In this document: piece by piece, positions 7,744 through 14,352 of the stretch
Position numbering within the stretch: position 1 is the stretch's first letter
Layout: each line of letters opens with the position of its first letter
DNA from: JASJBU01 sp039714735
GTDB lineage: Bacteria; Pseudomonadota; Gammaproteobacteria; Chromatiales; Chromatiaceae
DNA: 15,747 nucleotides
Reading direction: 5' to 3'
Assembly: GCA_039714735.1 (NCBI GenBank)
Contig: JBDLIT010000091.1
Span: forward strand, 1-15,747
Made by a program: the position numbers and the translations under genes
The notes under the pieces: model-generated
The model's database searches: none
What the model saw: the letters and a program-made list of their open reading frames with translations, nothing else
What the model was told of the DNA's origin: nothing

Positions 7744-9189
7744 ATGGATATAACGATGGATAAGAAAAGCAAATGGTCATTGGTCATTGTTCTGGTTTCC
7801 ATGATAGTCGCAGTGGGTGGTTTTATAGCTTGGTACAAGTTTTTCAGAGAAGTGGATCAAGCTCCATTTGCAACGGCTGAAGAACGTTTTATGTACGGCT
7901 CGATTGGCGGGGAAAATGAGGCCGGAATACCGTACTGGATCTTTGTCGTGCTACCCAGAATGTTTCCCGAGTACCTTCCCGGTCAGGGTGGTTACGCTTC
8001 ATTGGGGATCGCTTGGGAGGAGGGTAAGGAACTCCCAGTTGGTTTTACGAAAAAGGTCGTTGGTTTCCCACGGGTGAGCAACACCTGCGCAGTCTGCCAC
8101 ACGACCTCTTACCGGGTATCAACTGATGCTGACCCCGTATTCGTCGCCGCTGGCCCAGGACATACCTCAAATGTGCAGGGATTTTTCAGCTTCCTAAGAG
8201 ATGTGGCGAATGACCCCCGCTTCAACGCAGATAATCTGCTGAGTGAAATAAAACTGGTGACCGATCTTTCATTGCTGGATCAGGTCCTCTATCGATTTAT
8301 CATCATTCCCTTCACCAAAAAGGCACTCCTGGAGCGTAATTTCGACTGGATGGAGCGTGATGATATGGCCCCCTGGGGGCATGGCCGGGACGATGCGATG
8401 AACCTCACCAAGTATTTCATGCTGGAGATGGAGGAGGATGGCAGCTATGGCCCTAGCGACTTCCCATCTATCTGGAACCTGCAGAAATATAAACCGAAAG
8501 AGGGCATGCGGATGAACTGGGACGGCGCCACCTATGACGCTTATTCGGTGTTGACCGATTCCGCCCTGGGCATAGTCGCGGAACCTCAGGACGATTTCGT
8601 GGCACAGATGGAGTGGTTGCTCGATTACCTGTCGAAACTGCAAGCACCGAAATATCCCTTCCCCATCAATGCTGCTCTGGCCACTGCAGGAGAGACTGTT
8701 TTCAAAAACAACTGCGCAACCTGTCATGCCAGCGAACATACTGGTAAGCGTATACATCTGGATGACATTGGTACAGATCCCAATCGCATCGCTAGCTGGA
8801 GCACGGATGCGGCCAAGGCAGCTAATCGCACTGCTACTGAACTCGGAGTAGATCGCAGAGGCATGGTGGAGGATGAAGCCCTGGATGGATACATAGCAGT
8901 ACATCTGGATGGTATCTGGTTGCGCGCACCTTACCTGCACAATGGTTCAATACCCAATCTGCGCGAACTGCTATCATCGGTTGAAGATAGAACAGCAGTT
9001 TTCTATCGGGGATACGATATCTACGACTCAGTCAATGTCGGGTTCGAGTTTCAAGGCAGAGAAGCTGAAAGGGTTGGCTCACGCTTTGAAGTGAGTCGTC
9101 GAGGCAATGGCAATCAGGGACATGAATTTGGAATCACGCTGCCAGAATCAGAAAAGGCAGCGTTGATTGAGTACCTCAAAACACTTTGA
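7744..9189 (+). CDS. Membrane-anchored dihaem cytochrome c, second copy
   Basis: A 481-residue paralogue of the preceding gene, starting 18 nt after its stop, with AGGAG seven nt before ATG 7744. It has an N-terminal membrane helix at about 11-31. Haem sites are CAVCH (115-119) and CATCH (324-328). It shares with its neighbour MYGSIGGENEAGIPYWI, YASLG, DFPSIWN, the block LDGIWLRAPYLHNGSIPNL (388-406), FYRGYDIYD and the C-terminal E-x-L-K-T-L/F end. The two copies are clearly diverged, so this is an old duplication kept for two functions or a heteromer. As with the first copy, a peroxidase, electron-transfer or RoxA-like oxygenase role in the periplasm is possible. No terminator is evident; the gene ends at the repeat/IS scar that follows. 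Confidence 0.88.
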   Translation: MDITMDKKSKWSLVIVLVSMIVAVGGFIAWYKFFREVDQAPFATAEERFMYGSIGGENEAGIPYWIFVVLPRMFPEYLPGQGGYASLGIAWEEGKELPVGFTKKVVGFPRVSNTCAVCHTTSYRVSTDADPVFVAAGPGHTSNVQGFFSFLRDVANDPRFNADNLLSEIKLVTDLSLLDQVLYRFIIIPFTKKALLERNFDWMERDDMAPWGHGRDDAMNLTKYFMLEMEEDGSYGPSDFPSIWNLQKYKPKEGMRMNWDGATYDAYSVLTDSALGIVAEPQDDFVAQMEWLLDYLSKLQAPKYPFPINAALATAGETVFKNNCATCHASEHTGKRIHLDDIGTDPNRIASWSTDAAKAANRTATELGVDRRGMVEDEALDGYIAVHLDGIWLRAPYLHNGSIPNLRELLSSVEDRTAVFYRGYDIYDSVNVGFEFQGREAERVGSRFEVSRRGNGNQGHEFGITLPESEKAALIEYLKTL

Positions 9190-9220
9190 CAGGTAGAAAT
9201 TATTGGGTGCAGTAAAGGGC

Positions 9221-9256
9221 TCTGACCCTGAGGTCTCTGAGGTCTGACCCTGAGGT
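9221..9256. repeat. Direct repeat of TCTGACCCTGAGGT
   Basis: The 14-mer TCTGACCCTGAGGT occurs at 9221-9234 and 9243-9256 with a partial copy (TCTGAGGTC) between. The surrounding AAAGGGCTCTGACCC resembles the ends of REP-type elements mobilised by RAYT transposases in gammaproteobacteria (recognition from memory, not checked). It abuts the istB fragment, suggesting a much-rearranged site. Confidence 0.6.
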
Positions 9257-9258
9257 AA

Positions 9259-9435
9259 TACTCCAACCGCCACACCGATCTGTTATTCGAGATCGTCAGC
9301 CGGCGCTACGAGGAGAAATCTACACTTATCACCACCAACCGGCCCTTCTCCGAGTGGAATGAGGTCTTCCCCAAAGCCGCCTGCGTCGTCTCGCTGATCG
9401 ACCGCCTGGTCCACCATGCTGAGATTATCCAGAAG
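9259..9435 (+). pseudogene. istB: IS21-family helper ATPase istB, C-terminal fragment
   Basis: In frame from TAC 9259, directly after an in-frame TAA, the translation YSNRHTDLLFEIVSRRYEEK, STLITTNRPFSEWNEVFP and ACVVSLIDRLVHHAEI is the C-terminal third of IstB, the AAA+ partner of the IS21 transposase. Walker motifs, the istA gene and any start codon are absent. Homology stops near 9435. The frame continues without similarity to TAG 9532, and a +1 shift near 9433 gives a slightly more IstB-like tail (EGE...). This is a dead remnant and no IS21 ends were found. Confidence 0.85.
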
Positions 9436-9629
9436 GCGAGTGTATCGTTATTGGTGAAAACAGAAAAAATGCGGCAAAACCCTGTCAAGCACTTTTTTCA
9501 TACTTTTGAGCTGAATAGTTACAAGGAGTGTTAGATATTTTGTGGGGATACCTCAGGGTTTATCCTCCTTGAGTCGCATTGAGCCTCAATGAAGATAGAT
9601 TCTAAAGATTGAAGCAACAACAGGGGTCA

Positions 9630-10850
9630 TCAGTATTTCGCGCTATTGGGCTTCTCTGTCAGTTCATAAAAGTGGATTGCACGGTGATTATAGTCAAGTT
9701 CACCCGCCTCTTTTCTGGATTCCAAAAACGAAAGGGCGAGCTCTTCGCTCACACCCGCTAGATGCGCCAGTTCTTCCGGACCTGCTTTTACTGTCCGCAC
9801 ATTCAGTAATTTTGCATCTGGCTTGGCCTGGCCTTGAATGACATCAATAGCAAAATTGAGTCTTTGTGAATTGGCTCCATATGCGAGCACCATAGCCAAA
9901 TCATCCATACGACGAATCCGCCTCGCAAAATCCCCAAGTATCAGATTCAACAGTTGCGGCTCACTACGGAGAACTCCCTGAAATGTGTCCCTGTCCAGTA
10001 TGAGCAACTCTGATGCCTTCATAACCGTAGCAGTAGCTGACCTTGGGTTCGTGTCGATCAGCGCCAACTCACCAAAAATCTCACCACGACCCAATGTGGC
10101 CAAGGTTAGCTGCAAGCCATTCAGATCCTTCCGTGATACCTTGACTTCCCCTTCATCCACGACATAAGCGTAATCACCCGCGTCACCTTCGGAAAACAAA
10201 ACCTCGCCAGTTTTCAGTAACAGCCGCTCGAAATGACCACAATAGGCTTGCAATAGATCACTCTGAAGATGTCCAAAGGCCCATTGGTAGAGACTTTCAA
10301 AAGACGCAGTAATTGGGATGATATAGTTGCCGATGGATTCAACCCATAGCTTATCGGCGAGGGGTGAGAATCCGAGTCGGTCATACATTCCCACCGTTTC
10401 GTAATTGACTGTCGCGTAAACATGAGTAACGTTCCATGAGCGCCAGACACCAACCGCCATTTTAATCAGCGCCCGAATCACATCCCTGCGATTTTTCCAC
10501 TTGTGACGTATCGCAAGCATGCCGGCACAGGTCACCTGGGTCGACTGGTTGTGTTGATTCTCCCACTGACTCTCGATTTCGGCACGATGCGACGTAAGAT
10601 AGAAGTACTCTTCAGAAGGCAGGCCCATTCCAGAATCAAGACAGATACGTAGCGTACCTACCGGCTCATGGTTATCGTAGGCAATGATGCTCACACAATC
10701 CGGAAAAGCATCAAAACGATCAACAATACGTTTGTCATGAAAGGTTGTATCTTCATACTTCCCATCTTCGAGCACATAAACCTCATGCCTTAACCAGAAA
10801 ACATCATCCAGTTCCTTAGCGGTCCGCGCTATTTTGAGTTTCATCGCCAT
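9630..10850 (-). CDS. GNAT acyltransferase (FeeM/autoinducer-synthase-like) fused to a cyclic-nucleotide-binding domain
   Basis: A 406-residue cytoplasmic protein. Residues 1-185 match the N-acyl amino acid synthase/autoinducer synthase branch of GNAT, with WLRHEVYVLEDGKY, DRFDAFPDCVSIIAYDN, PVGTLRI, a Leu/Arg-rich acyl-CoA/ACP-binding region and MYDRLGFSPL. Residues 205-320 form a cNMP-binding domain with FSEGDAGDYAYVVDEGEV and the phosphate-binding cassette FGELALIDTNPRSATA. Glu261 and Arg270, the usual ribose and phosphate contacts, are present. The C-terminal 75 residues look like a small winged helix (PEELAHLAGVSEELALSFL). Likely role: acyl transfer from acyl-ACP/CoA to an amine, gated by cAMP or cGMP (inference). 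The domain order is the reverse of mycobacterial cAMP-controlled protein acetyltransferases. A Crp-type regulator is the alternative reading of the last two domains alone. It follows the ThiF-like gene by 52 nt, with AGGTGG before ATG. Confidence 0.85.
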   Translation of the reverse strand: MAMKLKIARTAKELDDVFWLRHEVYVLEDGKYEDTTFHDKRIVDRFDAFPDCVSIIAYDNHEPVGTLRICLDSGMGLPSEEYFYLTSHRAEIESQWENQHNQSTQVTCAGMLAIRHKWKNRRDVIRALIKMAVGVWRSWNVTHVYATVNYETVGMYDRLGFSPLADKLWVESIGNYIIPITASFESLYQWAFGHLQSDLLQAYCGHFERLLLKTGEVLFSEGDAGDYAYVVDEGEVKVSRKDLNGLQLTLATLGRGEIFGELALIDTNPRSATATVMKASELLILDRDTFQGVLRSEPQLLNLILGDFARRIRRMDDLAMVLAYGANSQRLNFAIDVIQGQAKPDAKLLNVRTVKAGPEELAHLAGVSEELALSFLESRKEAGELDYNHRAIHFYELTEKPNSAKY

Positions 10851-10902
10851 CTTTTTTAACCACCTACATGATTTTTATCCTACAAGACCATCGTAAATTA
10901 TC

Positions 10903-11805
10903 TTATTCGCCTATTGAGTCAAATGCCTCATCCAGCTTTAACTGACGAAATTTTTTTACCACCAAGCGGCGTTTCATTTTTTGCAGCCAATTACGATTTC
11001 CTCCATACAGATACCCCTTGGTCAGCTTTTGTCGATAGGCATCAAACTGTAGATAGGAAGGCGCTAGAAAAGAGGGTTTGCTTCCCAGCAAAATCCGCAC
11101 TGCCTCTGCCCCTATCAGGCAGGCAGCCTGTTGAACCCCTATGATGGATGATGGTCCCCTGCCTCCCGCTGGCTTGACTGTGCTCAAATCCATATAGGGT
11201 GCATGTAGTGCTTTTGGGGCAAGTCCCATGAGGAAGTTAACAAACTGATCGAATGAGGATTGCGCATCATGCAGATTGAAATACTCATCGAAGGATTGTC
11301 CACCATGAGCAAATATATGTAAGGTCCCTGAAAATCCCAGCGGCGCAGCCGTCAATCCTGGAATTGAATCTTTCCAGGCCTCAGCAAACAATTTACGCCT
11401 GATATCCAAGGCAAAAAAATCGATGCCATCTATCAATAAATCCGCTCCATCAACAAAGGACGCCACGTTTGATCTGGTGATACCCCCTTCTATGATTGTG
11501 ACTTCAGCCTGCGGATTGATGGCAAGCAACATCTCAGCGATAACCTCCGCCTTATTTCTGCCTATTGTTTGAATGTTAGCCCCAATCTGGCGATTAAAAT
11601 TAGCCAGGGAAAAGCTGTCAGGATCTGAAATTCGGAAACGCCCAACTCCCATCCTGGCCAGTGTCTGGGCATGAACTCCACCGACCCCACCGCACCCAGG
11701 TATTACGACTAATTTTCCGGCAAGTTGTGCGAGTTCATTCACACTGACAAGACCAATATTCCGCTCAAATGCATCATGCTGAGAGAACCGGAACGTTTCA
11801 CCCAT
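10903..11805 (-). CDS. ThiF/TcdA-family E1-like adenylyltransferase
   Basis: A 300-residue E1-like enzyme that should adenylate a carboxylate with ATP. The Rossmann loop is GCGGVGG (37-43). FERNIGL supplies the N-terminal Arg (15). DPDSFSLANFNRQIG holds Asn69/Arg72, GRNKAEV holds Lys85, and LLIDGIDFF holds the Asp that coordinates magnesium. All main adenylation residues of the MoeB/ThiF/TcdA fold therefore appear present. The zinc-binding CxxC pairs of MoeB/ThiF are absent, as in TcdA-like members. The C-terminal part (from about 165) is unlike TcdA and includes a basic tail (KMKRRLVVKKFR). No ubiquitin-like or ThiS-like partner is visible in the window. AAGGGG precedes ATG 11803-11805. First gene of a two-gene operon with the GNAT-cNMP protein, so the substrate may be what that enzyme acylates (inference). 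Confidence 0.87.
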   Translation of the reverse strand: MGETFRFSQHDAFERNIGLVSVNELAQLAGKLVVIPGCGGVGGVHAQTLARMGVGRFRISDPDSFSLANFNRQIGANIQTIGRNKAEVIAEMLLAINPQAEVTIIEGGITRSNVASFVDGADLLIDGIDFFALDIRRKLFAEAWKDSIPGLTAAPLGFSGTLHIFAHGGQSFDEYFNLHDAQSSFDQFVNFLMGLAPKALHAPYMDLSTVKPAGGRGPSSIIGVQQAACLIGAEAVRILLGSKPSFLAPSYLQFDAYRQKLTKGYLYGGNRNWLQKMKRRLVVKKFRQLKLDEAFDSIGE

Positions 11806-12103
11806 AGAATTCCCCTTTGTTATTTCAGTGATCTGCTGATACTACTGATATTGCCAATTATAAAAGCGTGTCGGGCCGCGCTAATTATAAAAGCTGACAA
11901 TGTAATATGGGAGATCTTAGTATTTTATTTCTTATCCTGAGGATGATTGTCAACAGACAATTTCGCTGCCAACCGAATGGCGCATAAGGATGCATTACAG
12001 CGCTGTTACTACAGTTCGAATGAATAGTGATGTCGGAGCACTGACTACCCTAAAGCAATCACGAGAGTCATAGTATGATTCGCAAAGGGGCAAGTAACAA
12101 ACA
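11806..12103. other. Intergenic region upstream of the ThiF-like operon
   Basis: 298 bp separate the ThiF-like start from the 3' end of the L,D-transpeptidase gene. Apart from the twin TATAAT repeat I see no gene, no hairpin terminator and no further motif. Confidence 0.5.
11857..11894 (-). promoter_or_regulatory. Twin TATAAT boxes within a 12-bp direct repeat, upstream of the ThiF-like gene
   Basis: AATTATAAAAGC is repeated exactly at 11856-11867 and 11883-11894. Read on the minus strand each copy is GCTTTTATAATT, holding a perfect -10 hexamer (11862-11857 and 11889-11884). Neither has a good -35 at 16-18 bp, so activator-dependent tandem promoters, or a repeated operator, are the likely readings. 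The GC-rich spacer contains GCGCGGCCCGAC. Confidence 0.55.
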
Positions 12104-12844
12104 CTACTCCTTCGTGTGCTGTTTAATTTTGTACGTCAACTTCTCTTGGTTAAGCAGGCAATCCACGGAGCATTTAGATTTTTTCTCAGTCAGTGGAAAC
12201 TGCTCCATACGCAGATTAAGATAAGTATAAAGTTGTTTCAGCCAGGGAGGCTGTGCTTTATCAGTTTTGACCTCCCTTACCCGGAAATCATAAGGTGCGA
12301 TCAGCACATGAGCCTTATGGGCGCCAATCTTTGCGACCAGGGTGTAGAGCTCTTCCACACTTCGATTTCCAATTGCCAGGCAACCAACTGACCAGGCGCT
12401 GCCATGAATGAAGATGTTGGAACCTGGAGTCTTGCGCCCCTCATCCGACGCATTTTTCCAATCATAGGGGTTGGGATAGTTAAGTTTCAATGAGAGGTGA
12501 AAATTGCTGTTGGGATTCAACGATTCTATCCGATAAAAGCCTTCAGGCACCTGTTTATCGCCCTCGCGCAGTTTTGGGCCTGTATGTCCACTGGCGGCAA
12601 AGACCGGATAATCATGAATATGCCGCCACTGGTGATCTTGCCAGGCCCAGAGCTCAAGCTTACGACTCTCCTTCAAAGCAATGAGCTGGATCCGCTCAGG
12701 AGGGTAATCGATATCCGCATATTGAAATCGTGCTTTCAGGAGTTGCAATACCTGCTGACCTGCAGGTGGATCGTTTTGCTTGCGCGCCGCTTCTGACAGT
12801 CCGCTTATCGCCAGCAACAACAGGACCCAAGTCAGCAGCTTCAA
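12104..12844 (-). CDS. YafK/DpaA-like YkuD-domain protein (L,D-transpeptidase fold), secreted
   Basis: A 246-residue exported protein with signal peptide MKLLTWVLLLLAISGLSEA. The YkuD domain covers about 50-190: IQLIALKESRKLELWAW, GPKLREGDKQVPEGFYRI, and the catalytic motif IFIHGSAWSVGCLAIGN with His147 and Cys155. The G-P-K-x-R-x-GD-x-x-x-PEGFY block resembles E. coli YafK (DpaA), which removes Braun lipoprotein from peptidoglycan rather than cross-linking it, so hydrolase and transpeptidase roles are both open. The start is TTG 12842-12844, overlapping the TGA of the preceding gene as TTGA. CGAGG lies seven nt before it, and the signal peptide begins exactly there. Expression is therefore coupled to the amidotransferase gene. 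Confidence 0.87.
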   Translation of the reverse strand: MKLLTWVLLLLAISGLSEAARKQNDPPAGQQVLQLLKARFQYADIDYPPERIQLIALKESRKLELWAWQDHQWRHIHDYPVFAASGHTGPKLREGDKQVPEGFYRIESLNPNSNFHLSLKLNYPNPYDWKNASDEGRKTPGSNIFIHGSAWSVGCLAIGNRSVEELYTLVAKIGAHKAHVLIAPYDFRVREVKTDKAQPPWLKQLYTYLNLRMEQFPLTEKKSKCSVDCLLNQEKLTYKIKQHTKE

Positions 12845-13560
12845 TCCACAGCCTCGCGTTGTTTGACTCTGTGCAGCCAGTTCCCGTATATGACATCAGA
12901 AATCTCGTGGAGTCGCTCAATGCGCCCACGCAGATCCTCCTTGATCGACTGAGCCGATTGGATACAGCAGGAATCGAGCTGAAGATCGCTACCATATTTG
13001 TCGATCCATGCTTCCACCATCTCCACCGTCATCTCAAGGTGAAACTGCATCCCGAGATGATCACCCATGACATACCCCTGGTTTTTGTAACACTCACTCA
13101 TCAGCAGGGGTTGACTGCCGGGCGGCATCGAGAAGGTATCCGCATGCCAATGAAAAGTATCGAACTCCACGGGTAAACCATCCAGCCAACCTTCATGATC
13201 AACACTGCCCAGACGATAGAGAGGATACCAGCCTATCTCCATTCCCTCCCCACGGGTCACCTCTCCACCAAGCGCCTTACTGACCAACTGGCCGCCGAAG
13301 CAGATTCCCATCATAGGGATGCCTGCATGATGGGCATTTCGAATCAATTCCATTTCATCTTCGATCCAGGCTAGTTGATCGTTTACGCCAACGGCGGCCC
13401 CCATGAAGACCAGTCCGGAAACATCATCCACAGCGGCAGGCACCGGGCGATTCGCGTCTATACAGACCAGTTCCCAGGGAACAGCCTGGTGGTCGAGAAA
13501 GTCTCCCAGATAGCCAGGCCCCTCACAGGCGATATGGCGAAAGATACGGATTGGCTTCAT
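12841..13560 (-). CDS. Class I glutamine amidotransferase
   Basis: A 239-residue GATase1 protein of the stand-alone GMP-synthase-like group. The full catalytic triad is visible: nucleophile Cys87 in GICFGGQLVSKALGG, His174 and Glu176 in GMQFHLE. GLVFMGAAVGVND supplies the oxyanion loop. The C-terminal 60 residues are helical and outside the core. Members transfer or hydrolyse glutamine amide, or cleave gamma-glutamyl bonds; no synthetase partner lies nearby, so the substrate is unknown. ATG 13558-13560 lacks a good SD (a GAGGAG is about 20 nt away), so translation may be weak. It is coupled to the downstream YkuD-domain gene by a 4-nt overlap, hinting at a cell-envelope role (inference). Confidence 0.87.
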   Translation of the reverse strand: MKPIRIFRHIACEGPGYLGDFLDHQAVPWELVCIDANRPVPAAVDDVSGLVFMGAAVGVNDQLAWIEDEMELIRNAHHAGIPMMGICFGGQLVSKALGGEVTRGEGMEIGWYPLYRLGSVDHEGWLDGLPVEFDTFHWHADTFSMPPGSQPLLMSECYKNQGYVMGDHLGMQFHLEMTVEMVEAWIDKYGSDLQLDSCCIQSAQSIKEDLRGRIERLHEISDVIYGNWLHRVKQREAVD

Positions 13561-13683
13561 GTGCGAATAAGATGTTCAAACTCCTCGGAATATTCTACCC
13601 TCAAACCTACTGTTGTGGGAGGGGTAAACACTGCATCAATCCAGACCGAGTGGCTCCCACTACTGGAGCTCTGTTAAACATGT

Positions 13684-13946
13684 TCAGATTTCAGTCAGTT
13701 CAGTGGCGGATCGCGATACATCGGCGGTCACCACATAGCGCCAGCCCCCCCTAGAACCAGGGCATCGAATGGGTAGCAGGTGATCAGGATCAACTGTTGC
13801 CGATCATCCGGGCTGAGTGTCCATCCGGCCTCTTCATGAAGAATTCGCCCGCTCGTGACAGAATATCCAACCCTAACCCCATCGGCGGTGTGGATTACGA
13901 TTCGATCACCGGAGTTTAACCGTTCAGCCGAATATCGATCAAAGCC
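13684..13946 (-). pseudogene. Class GN (marine proteobacterial) sortase, C-terminal remnant with frameshift
   Basis: Read on the minus strand, FDRYSAERLNSGDRIVIHT, then GRILHEE, then RQQLILITCYPFDALVLGG is the C-terminal catalytic half of a class GN sortase. The active-site Cys is in LITCYPF. One added base in the C7 tract (13745-13751) restores the family ending WRYVVTADVS and a stop at 13684-13686. As it stands the frame reads into an early TGA. The N-terminal half, with the membrane helix and catalytic His, is missing, and an in-frame TGA lies just upstream inside the palindrome. The fragment is about 87 codons against roughly 200 for an intact enzyme. Not functional. Confidence 0.82.
13745..13751. 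repeat. C7 homopolymer at the sortase frameshift
   Basis: Seven C (seven G on the coding strand). Eight would keep the sortase frame, giving LGGGWRYVVTA. This could be genuine decay, slippage or a sequencing error; the deletion upstream shows the gene is dead in any case. Confidence 0.7.
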
Positions 13947-13980
13947 GGATGCTCAAGTTTTTCGAAAAGCTTGAGCATCC
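13947..13980. repeat. 34-bp near-perfect palindrome at the target/sortase junction
   Basis: Arms GGATGCTCAAG (13947-13957) and CTTGAGCATCC (13970-13980) are perfect, and the centre contains palindromic TTTTCGAAAA. Only one base pair across the whole 34 bp mismatches. It has no U-run, so it is not a terminator. It lies exactly where the N-terminal target fragment ends and the C-terminal sortase fragment begins. Confidence 0.85.
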
Positions 13981-14207
13981 GCGATTCCACTTCTGACAGA
14001 TTGCCAATGCAGGTAACCTGCTCGGTCCTCGGATGCCTGGACATCCCCGTGCGTGACGAATACCAGCAGCACAAACAGTATTGAAGTCGCAAATCCAGTC
14101 CACAGGGCCGCCGCCAGAGTCAACAAGAGATCCTTCAAAACCCCATGATTATGCAGTGCATGTACAGAAGGTTTCCAGGGTTTATCTTCATTCAGGGTGA
14201 TCTTCAT
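13953..14207 (-). pseudogene. Marine proteobacterial sortase target protein, N-terminal remnant
   Basis: ATG at 14205-14207 (or 14208-14210) opens an 84-codon frame. It shows a polar head (MKITLNEDKPWKPS), a membrane-spanning signal (LLLTLAAALWTGFATSILFVLLVFV), and then ASEDRAGYLHWQS. The long-head signal followed by A-x-E-x-x-G-x-L resembles the start of the vWA/VIT-domain target proteins that precede class GN sortases. The frame ends at TGA 13953-13955 inside the palindrome, and the next recognisable sequence is sortase C-terminus. The most economical reading is one deletion removing most of the target gene and the first half of the sortase. An alternative is a genuine small membrane protein, so assignment to the target is moderate. 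Confidence 0.6.
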
Positions 14208-14352
14208 CATGTTTGTGTCCCCGGTCTGATGATTGCTTCTCGGTATCCAGATTATTTTTATCCACCAACATCCACTGAAAGCAGTTACCCATCCACTTTT
14301 CCGGAGAGGCGTTGATGAATTCATCGCTCATAGGCCTGGGATAATTTTTCAT
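14188..14352 (-). CDS. 54-residue small protein in the pds operon
   Basis: ATG 14350-14352 overlaps the pdsO stop as ATGA, and the frame runs 54 codons to TGA 14188-14190. It passes across the start of the next frame (14205-14210), so it is coupled on both sides. The product is hydrophilic, with aromatic residues in EKWMGNCFQWMLVDKN, and a His/Asp/Glu-rich tail (DRGHKHDEDHPE). There is no signal peptide. I do not recognise a family. The tight overlaps argue for real translation, but the length makes chance possible. Confidence 0.5.
   Translation of the reverse strand: MKNYPRPMSDEFINASPEKWMGNCFQWMLVDKNNLDTEKQSSDRGHKHDEDHPE

Larger units (their letters stand above)
9190..9629. other. Intergenic scar of mobile-element remnants
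   Basis: 440 bp between the converging cytochrome operon (plus) and the acyltransferase gene (minus) contain the 14-bp repeats and the istB fragment described separately. From 9535 to 9629 I see no gene and no clear terminator for either strand. Confidence 0.6.

Noticed and set aside
8269..8940. Minus-strand 223-codon frame
   Set aside because: Entirely antisense to the second dihaem cytochrome, whose haem motifs and family block show the real frame.
9630..10850. Calling the gene a Crp/Fnr transcription regulator
   Set aside because: The N-terminal 185 residues are a GNAT/autoinducer-synthase-like domain, which Crp proteins lack.
13640..13680. Terminator after the sortase remnant (GCTCC/GGAGC hairpin)
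   Set aside because: Only a 5-bp stem and no U-run on the transcribed strand.
13953..14324. Start of the target remnant at 14324
   Set aside because: Residues from the upstream start overlap the 54-codon ORF and pdsO-proximal region without protein character; the membrane-protein character begins after the ATGs at 14205-14210.
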